This document shows positions 26,793-33,720 of a stretch of DNA of 64,000 nt, piece by piece. Every line of letters starts with the position of its first letter. Within the stretch, counting starts at the first letter, position 1. Below the pieces are notes generated by a model that saw only the letters and a list, made by a program, of their open reading frames with translations, was not told the origin of the DNA and searched no databases. Origin of the DNA: Giardia muris (Eukaryota > Fornicata > Diplomonadida > Hexamitidae). The DNA lies in NCBI GenBank assembly GCA_006247105.1, contig CM016926.1:868001-932000 (forward strand), read 5' to 3'. The position numbers were made by a program, and so were the translations under genes.

Positions 26793-28343
26793 GTGGAGGT
26801 GAAGGCTCGAGCCACGGGAGAGTGCGATGCAAACTCAAAGTTCACCATCCCGGGGGTTGAGGGAGAGTTCTGCAAGAAGTGCAGTGAGACGGGTGAGGCC
26901 CCGATCGATGGGAAGTGTGGGGCGACTACTGCTGTCACGGGTGCTACTTGTGCCAGTGGTGCCTGCACAGGATGTGGAACAGGAACGGACTACTTCCTCT
27001 TCTATGGTGGGTGCTACCTCAAGACGGGTGACGTCGGGAAGAAGCTCTGCTCAACCGTCGCCAGTGGTGCTTGTACTGCGGCGGCCACGGATGCCATCAC
27101 CTTCGTCAAGGAGGTCAGTGGTACTAATACCCTCTTCCTCTGCAGTGACACCTCAGCAAATGCAGGAGGAAAAGAGAACTGCGGGACGTGCACCTACACG
27201 ACAACAACAACTCCATCTCCAACTCCATCCAACTCCCGTGCCGGAGACGCGACCTTCACCTGCACCTCCTGCCTCCCCTCCTTCGGCCTCTCCTCCCAGG
27301 CCTGCGTCCCCTGCGCCCTCTCCAACTGCGGGACGTGCGGGACGAACAAGGACGTGTGCACGGGCTGCAAGGCGGGATTCGGGCCTGTCAAGAACGGCTC
27401 CGCCATCACGGCCTGCAACCAGTGCTCGACGGGATGCGAGAGCTGCCTCAACCTCGGCCTCGGGCTCGTCTGCGACGTGTGTTCGAACAGCAGCCAGATC
27501 CCGGTCGACGACGAGTGCGTCGACGTGAACGACAAGGTGTGCACAAAGGACCCCTCCTCCGGCTCCTGCGCCTCCTGCCTCAATGGATACATGTTCTACA
27601 ACGGGGCCTGCCTCTCCCCCTACAAGGCGAGCTCGATGGGGATCTGCTCCAAGGACAACCAGTTCCTCGTCGGGGAGGCCCTCGTCTGCAAGGAGTGCAA
27701 GGCCGGGTTCGTCCCGATCGATGGGACCTGCACCCCGATCGGGGACGTCAACACGGGGACGACGAGAGTAGCCGGGGACAACGTCTGCATGAAGGCGGAC
27801 GGGACTCCTGTCGAGAAGACCGCCACGAAGTGCGAGGCGTGCAAGGACACGAACAACAACTACTTCTTCTTCAACGGAGGCTGCTATCCCATAACCCTCT
27901 CCTCCGGGACCTCCGTCGGGAGCAAGCTGTGCTCGTCGGCCACTGATGGGAAGTGCACTGCTGCTGCCACCAACGCCCCCTTCCCTCTCGACACGAACAC
28001 GGGGGCCTTCACCCTCTGCCCGGCCGGGTGCGGGACGTGCACCTCGAACAACAACGCCCTCACCTGCACTAACTGCTCCATCGGATACTACAACTCGGCC
28101 TCTGGCTCTCCCTTCAACTGCACGGCCTGCCCTTCAGGATGCACGGTCTGCACGAAGGACGCCTGCACGACCTGCTGGAATGGAAGCGGCCCCGACGCCA
28201 ATGGGAAGTGTCCCGATCCCCCCTCCTCCAGCTCCTCGGGGCTCTCGGGGGGTGCCATTGCGGGGATCGTCATCGCCGTCCTTCTGGTGCTGGGAGGTCT
28301 CGGGGGCTTCCTCGGTTGGTGGTTCGGATGCAGGGGGAAGTGA
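26793..28343 (+). CDS. Variant-specific surface protein (VSP), 5' end missing
   Basis: About 516 residues of cysteine-rich surface antigen. It has about 18 CxxC motifs, two GGCY motifs (YGGCYLK, NGGCYPI), a C-terminal hydrophobic span (GAIAGIVIAVLLVLGGLGGF) and the tail CRGK, all VSP hallmarks. VSPs coat the trophozoite and one is expressed at a time, giving antigenic variation. Here the frame has no ATG and no signal peptide at its 5' end: the first possible codon is a GTG at 26793 and the open frame runs upstream toward the inverted repeat without a start. It is therefore probably a silent, truncated copy. It is visibly GC-richer than its neighbours and ends with TGAGTGAAT, where stop and poly(A) signal overlap. 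Confidence 0.85.
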   Translation: MEVKARATGECDANSKFTIPGVEGEFCKKCSETGEAPIDGKCGATTAVTGATCASGACTGCGTGTDYFLFYGGCYLKTGDVGKKLCSTVASGACTAAATDAITFVKEVSGTNTLFLCSDTSANAGGKENCGTCTYTTTTTPSPTPSNSRAGDATFTCTSCLPSFGLSSQACVPCALSNCGTCGTNKDVCTGCKAGFGPVKNGSAITACNQCSTGCESCLNLGLGLVCDVCSNSSQIPVDDECVDVNDKVCTKDPSSGSCASCLNGYMFYNGACLSPYKASSMGICSKDNQFLVGEALVCKECKAGFVPIDGTCTPIGDVNTGTTRVAGDNVCMKADGTPVEKTATKCEACKDTNNNYFFFNGGCYPITLSSGTSVGSKLCSSATDGKCTAAATNAPFPLDTNTGAFTLCPAGCGTCTSNNNALTCTNCSIGYYNSASGSPFNCTACPSGCTVCTKDACTTCWNGSGPDANGKCPDPPSSSSSGLSGGAIAGIVIAVLLVLGGLGGFLGWWFGCRGK

Positions 28344-28349
28344 GTGAAT
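28343..28349 (+). terminator. Poly(A) signal AGTGAAT overlapping VSP stop
   Basis: The A of the TGA stop is the first base of AGTGAAT, matching AGTRAAY. This placement is usual for Giardia VSP genes, so the 3' end of the copy is intact although the 5' end is not. Confidence 0.7.
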
Positions 28350-28703
28350 GGAAGTGAGGAGGAAGCACGATGATGTCCGGGAGGTGCAGACATGGGATCT
28401 GGACACCAAAGCGTCCTGGGAGTGCTCGGATGACCCGGAGGCCCATGTCCCTGCAAGGCCTCCCTGTCGTCGGGGACGGATTCGCCACCTGGGATGGTGA
28501 GAGGTGCTCCTCTTGGGGCGGGGTGGTAGTCATCCCCGCGGGCCTGGAGGCACGAGTAGGGCTGTGGAGGAGTGAACGGACGTGGGGCCTCTGTCCGCCC
28601 GGGGAGACCGTTCCGAGAGGTCCTCTTGTGCCCATTCGAGGATGGGGCATCGGGGAAGGTGTGTTCAGGCGGGGAGGAGGGGATTGATGCCTGATGCTCA
28701 AAA
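28344..28703. other. 360-bp spacer after the VSP
   Basis: GC-rich sequence with several chance open frames on both strands but no motif, repeat or codon pattern I can support as a gene. It may be further decayed coding sequence of the island. Confidence 0.5.
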
Positions 28704-29873
28704 ATGCCCCTCATTGAGTTGATGGAGGCAGTCAGGAGAGGAGACCTCGAGGGCTGAAAAGGAATCTCCATGAGGTTGGGAAGGGGAGCAAGAGTGGCAG
28801 CACGGCCCTGATGTGGGCAGTAGGGGAAGGGTATTCTAACTTCATCCCCCTCCTCGAGAAGAGGTTGGAATGAGGGACAACCGAGGACGGACCGCACTGA
28901 TGTAGGCCCCCTTCACTGGCAAGACAGACTGTATTCGACCCCTCCTCTCCGAAGTGGGGAAGCAGCCGAAGAAGTGGAGCTTCCCCCGAAGCACAGATCT
29001 CATGACGGCAGCCCATCAGAACTACCCCGAGGTCGTTGAACTCCTCTTCCCATGAGCAGGGACCGACTCCAAAGGCCACACAGATGGCATGCAAACAACA
29101 GTCCAGATGAAGACGACTTCACTCAAGTCCGCCAGCTCCTCGAGAATGAGAGATCAGAACGCATCCCTCCCCCGAAGGAACCACTACTGCTTCTGATGTC
29201 TGCAGTGGCCGGGGACGTCCTTGGAGTCAGGAACACTACACCTGGGCATCGAGGCTCATGGGATGCAGCCCTGATGATGGCCGCCTATCACGGATGCCCC
29301 CCATCTGTCCTCCTGCTCCTCCCACTCGAGGGGGCTGTTCAACAACCAGAAGGAGACGGCCCTTCTGCTTGCACTCCAGGAGGGCCAGGTCGAGTGTGCA
29401 AGACTCCTGGCGGACGAGGCGGCAGTCCACGAAGGGGACGGAAGAATGCACATCGAGGGGATCCGAAGGCTTGTTCGGGAGTGGCCTGACTCACTCTTCA
29501 AGGACGTATCGAGCAGTTGCAGATGCCCTGGAGGAGGCGGTCATGCGGAAAGTACGGGAGAGGCTGGAGATGCTCACCCCGCACCACGTCCTGGCCCTCC
29601 TGTCCCCGATCGAGCAGTCGGAGGCCCTGGAGCTCGGAGAGATGGTTTGGTCGGCACTACCTCTGCGAGCCCGGAGCACTGGACGACGCCTTCAGTGAGG
29701 ACGAGATGGTTGACGGGTGCGTCGTCTGCCTCTCACGCCAGAAGGACGCGGTCATCCTTCCCTGCCGGCACCTCGTCGTCTGTGCGGACCGGATCGAGCA
29801 CTGCTGTCCGTACTGCCGGGGGAAGGCCGACGAGGTCCTTGTCGTCGAGTATCCTGAGTGGCCGGATGCGTAG
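28704..29873 (+). pseudogene. Decayed ankyrin-RING gene
   Basis: It begins with a good initiator and ATG (CTCAAAAATG at 28704; MPLIELMEAVRRGDLEG) and hits a TGA after about 17 codons. Ankyrin fragments then follow in shifting frames: GSTALMWAVGEGYSNFIPLL, GRTALM followed by a stop, TDLMTAAHQNYPEVVELL, DAALMMAAYHG and KETALLLALQEGQVECARLL. It ends with a C3HC4 RING at about 29704-29835 (CVVCLSRQ, PCRHLVVCADR, CCPYC) and a stop at 29873. At least three frameshifts and three in-frame stops make it dead. Layout and RING spacing match the intact gene at 13554-16055, so it derives from that family. Confidence 0.85.
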
Positions 29874-30093
29874 CCATACGACCCCCCTCTCCGTCCATCC
29901 AGATGAGCTGGAGGTCTGTGGTGAGCCCGAACCCCGGGACGATTGGACTCGGCCATGGAGGCCAGGGGATGATCCCTTCGCTCACCCACATGGGCGTGCC
30001 TGGAGAGGGTCTGTGGTTCGACCGAGAAGACCCAGGGCTATTCGGACTCCTCTTCAAGTCTCTCCGGGGGAGACGGATGCCACCAGATATCTC
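29874..30093. other. Spacer before the right inverted-repeat arm
   Basis: 220 bp. A plus-strand open frame (GEGLWFDREDPGLFGLLF) looks somewhat protein-like but joins nothing recognisable and breaks at the repeat boundary. Confidence 0.35.
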
Positions 30094-30464
30094 CAGGCAT
30101 GATGGCCCTGATGCATGCAGTGGGGGGAGGACACGAGGAGTGCGTCGGCCTCCTCCTCCTGGAGAGGGACCTGAAGGACGGGGAGGGCAGGACGGCAGCC
30201 GAGCACGCAGAGGGCGAGAAGATGCGAAAAGTGCTCGTGCACCAACCCACGCTTCCGAGGCTTCCAGACAGCCTCTCGGGGTACCACCTGACCGCCGTGC
30301 TCGGAGAAGGGGGATTCGGGACGGTCTATGCGGCCCACAAGGGCGGCCGGAACGTGGCGGTCAAGGTCGTCAGTCTTAGAAGACATAGCGAGGAGACCCG
30401 GGAGAAGATTCGCAAAGAGGCGGAGATACTCCTCTCCCTCGACCATCCGAACATCCTCCGGTGC
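30094..30464 (+). repeat. Right arm of a 371-bp inverted repeat
   Basis: Inverted copy of 26311-26681. The match starts at CAGGCATGA and stops after CATCCTCCGGTGC, where the two kinase sequences diverge. Confidence 0.9.
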
Positions 30465-30794
30465 CTTGGGACAGAAGAGGACAGCATCGAGGACATCTTT
30501 GCGCTCGTGACAGAACTCTGCTGTGGAGACCTTCGTGATGAGATGAAAGTACGGAGAAGAGGATGCCCCTACACCGACCAGGAGGTCTGGAAGACGATCC
30601 GAGATGTGGCCGCCGCCCTCGCATATCTCCACGAGAAGAGACTTGTCCACAGGGACCTGAAGCCTGCAAATATCCTCCTCTCTTCTGATGGGAGGTGCGT
30701 CCTGGGAGACTTCGGGGTTGCAGAGGTGCTCGGGGACTCATCTCAGATAGGTACATACGCGGGGACACTGCCTTACATGGCCCCGAGCTATTGA
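30099..30794 (+). pseudogene. Ankyrin/NEK kinase fragment, right copy
   Basis: 231 codons: one ankyrin unit, then a kinase with GEGGFGTV, VAVKVV, HRDLKPANILL, DFGVAE and GTLPYMAP. All catalytic residues are present, but the frame ends immediately after the AP of the APE motif. A single missing G there (CCCCGAGCTATTGA) explains the stop: the shifted frame gives an APE-like continuation and about 15 codons later an IW that may correspond to the DxW motif, before another stop. The C-lobe is thus lost. The 5' ankyrin region is also cut off. Probably a recent pseudogene that shares its N-lobe with the inverted copy at 26197. Confidence 0.8.
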
Positions 30795-30989
30795 GACAAG
30801 ATCTGCACAAAATCTGCTACCATGCGCATATCTGGAAGAGGCTCTGAATGTACTGTATAAAGCAACGCTCTCTCGACTGGGATAGTAGTCGTGGACCGAG
30901 ACCTACGGAAGGGTATTGCACATGAGGCCCAAGGCATATGATGTCACCGGGGCACTACATTATAAAATACAGTAACAATTAGTGCATTG

Positions 30990-31034
30990 AGATAAGGGGG
31001 AGACTGGGTTGACATACCCACGTTTGTCTTATCT
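30990..31034. other. Long imperfect hairpin downstream of the island
   Basis: AGATAAG (30990-30996) pairs with CTTATCT (31028-31034). Inside, AGACTGGGT (31001-31009) pairs with ACCCA plus GTTT (31016-31025, one bulged C) around a six-base loop, giving about 16 base pairs in 45 nt. It lies in the AT-rich 261-bp gap 30795-31055, which otherwise holds nothing recognised. Confidence 0.45.
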
Positions 31035-31055
31035 TCAGAAGTGGGAACCGAAGAT

Positions 31056-33482
31056 TTAGAACTCACAGCACAAAAGCAGAGCGTCAGTTGCATTCTGATT
31101 CCGAACCTCGAACTCCAGGTGTGCAGGTACATGCAGGGTCTCGGTGTGTCTAATCGTGTATAGGCATTCGGCCTTAGTGTAGTCGAAGACAGCTATGCGG
31201 ATTGCCAGAGAGCTCATATTAGTGAGGAAGAAGCCTACGGACTCGACCTTGTCGCTCGTCTTTCCCGCAGCGATATGCCAGACGGACATGGTCATCTTCC
31301 CGCGGGTCAAGACCGTTGCGCGGTCAATACTGCCCTGTACACGGAAGTTCAAGGCGTCAAATGGATAATATGCTTGGACGTCGACAACTCTAGCACCATT
31401 CTGGCCCGGGTCGAACTCCTCTCCCACCTTCACACGTTCGCGGCATACGACGGAAATCTCCCGCTTCAAGCGCTCGCAATGTCTCTCAAAGAACGTCTTG
31501 ATAGGGCGACGGGTCTGCTTGGGCTTGACGAAGGCTAGCCGTATTCCACAAATCTCTTGTCTTCCTCTGACAGTACGATACAGAAGTTCCTCGCCCCGCG
31601 TTCGTTGTAGACTGGGCATGATCAGACGGCCATTGGCGAAACGAGGGAGGTTTGCATCCTTCAGCTCAATAGTATGGAGAACAATCCCGCAATCGGCATA
31701 TGGTGGAGCGGGATTTCCATATTCCTTGTAAAGATCCAGGACCGTCCGGCCTGTTCCTCGTTCAAGGAAATCGCGGAGGCGCTTGGACCCTAATTGCGCC
31801 TCTTCTCGTAGAGTTGCCTCGACGATCTGTGTTTGAGAAAGGACAGGCTCCTTCTCGTCTCGTGTTCTAATGCTCTCAGCAACAAAGATCGTCGTATCAC
31901 CTAGGAGAGACATCTCGCTATCTGCGGGGGTATCTGATTGATCGGTCAGTTCGCTAACAGGCCCATTTGACACGTGAAGTTCGCTCGAATGAAGATCATC
32001 ATCCTGGTCGATGATCTCATAAAGATGCTTATAGGAGACAGCCGGTCTTTGTGGAGACGCCTCTCGAGGTGGAGAGCCGACAGGTATAAGGGTAGATGAT
32101 GCAAGCTTACGTGAAGGCTCACTAGATACAAGTTCCGTATTGCGTTCTGAAGGAAGTACTGCTTCTGGTACCGTCGGAAGCGAAGATGTGCTAGCCGTGT
32201 GTGCTGCATCGAGGAACTGGGGGATATTGAGCATGTTGCTATCATGAGAAGTAGTGGTGGTTATTACGGTTCGGTCAAGATCGACCGTCCGTAGAAGGCT
32301 ATGGGCTGTACTTGCTTTCGTGGAGGCCCGATGGAAGCCCGAAGCCTGCACAGGCCGCTTTGGTGAACTTTTAGGGACCTCTTTCTGAACGACCTGAACT
32401 GGAATATCTGCTCTCGAATCATGTCTCGCGTTGATATCGATGACCGACGTACCGGAGGTCAGCTCAAGCACGGAAGGGACAGAAGGCTTTTCGGCCGAGA
32501 AGGGATCGCGAGTGGGGGGCGCAAAGACGTCACGAATCCCTAGTAACGGCTTGTTAATGGTGACCGTTGCCACAGGGATATCCGGAGGCTGCCGCTCAAC
32601 CGTAATAACCGCGGCGTCATCAGAATCATGCTCAGGAGGGGGGTGGGGCTCGGGGTGAAGGGGCCTTTCCGTTCTGATTGGTCGCTCGACCTGCCGATCT
32701 GCCTGGACCACTCGCTGCTCAAAGACGCTCGCCGTATTATCCATATCGTATTCCAAGTCTAGATTCAGTTCGATAGGAGCTGGGACAGGCTTTGTTGGGA
32801 TTGGCTCGACATCTGGCTCGGATTGGCTTTGCCGAAGGCGTTCTTCCGCGTTATGCACTCGCTGCTCCCGAGTGCTCGCTAGTGTGCGAATGGTCTGACC
32901 GTCACGTATGGGACTGAGTTGAAGGGCTGGAACCTGCTCGCGCTTCCGACGTCTGCGAATGGTTTGTTCCCGTGCGAGGAAATCCTTTTGGGCATCCGCC
33001 ATGTCGTTGACGTCCTTCTGGGTACGAACACGCTTCCTGGTGATCCGTTTCCCCTTTGTCGAGGGCTGATCTTCTTGTACCGGCGTTGGGGTCGGAGGTT
33101 GCTCAAGAGGAATAGTAGGTAGCACAGGTTCTGGGTCAGTAATGGTGTCTCGAAGGTCTTCAGCTTCCGAGTTCTGACCAAGGTCAGCAAATCCAAAGGC
33201 ACTTCCCAAGAGAAAAGGGTTACTATTCCCATGCGATGCTGCGTCCTCAATGAGGCGTGCAGCAGAGCGTTGATCATTCCAAGACATGCGCCGGCTTCGT
33301 GTCTCGGCCATAGGAGTGAACTTTGGGAGATACTCGGGAACATCACTATCGGACTCATGCTCGAAGCTACCGTCCTTCAGATAGTCGTCAATAGCGATTG
33401 GGCCCGTACCCAGAAGCCTCCGAGCCGCATGGTCCTCCATCCCAAGGGCCTCCGCGAGGAGCGCATCTATATCCGGGGGCAT
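31056..33482 (-). CDS. Candidate centromere protein CENP-C (Mif2) homologue
   Basis: An 808-residue protein using ATG 33482. The first 600 residues are charged, serine/proline-rich and probably disordered. Near 652-668 KPKQTRRPIKTFFERH resembles the CENP-C motif (RRSxRxRxxPxxYWxxE), with F for W and a one-residue gap. The last 80 residues look like a CENP-C cupin: GFFLTNMSSLAIRIAVF, a repeat of short strands, then LHVPAHLEFEVRNQNATDAL, matching the family's (F)xVPxxxxYxIxNxxxxxxxL ending. Order, spacing and length fit CENP-C, which links CENP-A nucleosomes to the kinetochore and dimerises by the cupin. The similarity was judged by eye and is weak in the motif; an unrelated cupin-tailed protein is possible. 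Confidence 0.45.
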   Translation of the reverse strand: MPPDIDALLAEALGMEDHAARRLLGTGPIAIDDYLKDGSFEHESDSDVPEYLPKFTPMAETRSRRMSWNDQRSAARLIEDAASHGNSNPFLLGSAFGFADLGQNSEAEDLRDTITDPEPVLPTIPLEQPPTPTPVQEDQPSTKGKRITRKRVRTQKDVNDMADAQKDFLAREQTIRRRRKREQVPALQLSPIRDGQTIRTLASTREQRVHNAEERLRQSQSEPDVEPIPTKPVPAPIELNLDLEYDMDNTASVFEQRVVQADRQVERPIRTERPLHPEPHPPPEHDSDDAAVITVERQPPDIPVATVTINKPLLGIRDVFAPPTRDPFSAEKPSVPSVLELTSGTSVIDINARHDSRADIPVQVVQKEVPKSSPKRPVQASGFHRASTKASTAHSLLRTVDLDRTVITTTTSHDSNMLNIPQFLDAAHTASTSSLPTVPEAVLPSERNTELVSSEPSRKLASSTLIPVGSPPREASPQRPAVSYKHLYEIIDQDDDLHSSELHVSNGPVSELTDQSDTPADSEMSLLGDTTIFVAESIRTRDEKEPVLSQTQIVEATLREEAQLGSKRLRDFLERGTGRTVLDLYKEYGNPAPPYADCGIVLHTIELKDANLPRFANGRLIMPSLQRTRGEELLYRTVRGRQEICGIRLAFVKPKQTRRPIKTFFERHCERLKREISVVCRERVKVGEEFDPGQNGARVVDVQAYYPFDALNFRVQGSIDRATVLTRGKMTMSVWHIAAGKTSDKVESVGFFLTNMSSLAIRIAVFDYTKAECLYTIRHTETLHVPAHLEFEVRNQNATDALLLCCEF

Positions 33483-33483
33483 T

Positions 33484-33489
33484 TTTACT
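33484..33489 (-). terminator. Poly(A) signal AGTAAA between ferredoxin stop and next ATG
   Basis: The minus strand reads TAGTAAAAATG (33490-33480): TAG is the ferredoxin stop, AGTAAA the poly(A)-like signal, and the same A-run is the initiator for the CENP-C-like gene. Confidence 0.55.
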
Positions 33490-33688
33490 AGGCATCTATC
33501 AGCTCGTGTGCGGGTGAGAAGGTGAAGCAAGAGGCTGGACAGACCTCGACGCAACGCAAGCACTGGTTGCAGCGATGAGGCTCGACAAGGACGATCTTCC
33601 CCTCCAGCGTGAATATGGACAGTGGACACGCGTGGACGCACTCCCCGCAGAGCGTGCACTCGTCGAGGCTAAGAATGAGGCGATGCAT
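33488..33688 (-). CDS. 2[4Fe-4S] ferredoxin
   Basis: A 66-residue soluble electron carrier. Two complete cluster motifs: C11, C14, C17, C21 (CTLCGECVHAC) and C40, C43, C46, C50 (CNQCLRCVEVC), each followed by proline as in bacterial-type ferredoxins. In Giardia such proteins accept electrons from pyruvate:ferredoxin oxidoreductase and pass them to hydrogenase or nitroreductase, and they take part in metronidazole activation. Length and symmetry are typical. The gene is 5 bp upstream of the next minus-strand start and 32 bp from the divergent dynein start. Confidence 0.95.
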   Translation of the reverse strand: MHRLILSLDECTLCGECVHACPLSIFTLEGKIVLVEPHRCNQCLRCVEVCPASCFTFSPAHELIDA

Positions 33689-33720
33689 TTTGAGGATGAA
33701 CGAAACTTGAACTTTTAAAA
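33689..33720. promoter_or_regulatory. Bidirectional promoter, 32 bp
   Basis: Everything between the ferredoxin ATG (minus) and the dynein ATG (plus), ending in ACTTGAACTTTTAAAA directly before the dynein start. Confidence 0.6.

Noticed and set aside
28088..28897. 269-codon minus-strand open frame across the VSP end
   Set aside because: Proline/histidine-rich shadow of GC-rich VSP and spacer sequence; no motif.
31842..31853. TTGAGAAAGGA, resembling the RNA-processing motif on the minus strand
   Set aside because: One base short and inside the coding sequence of the CENP-C-like gene.
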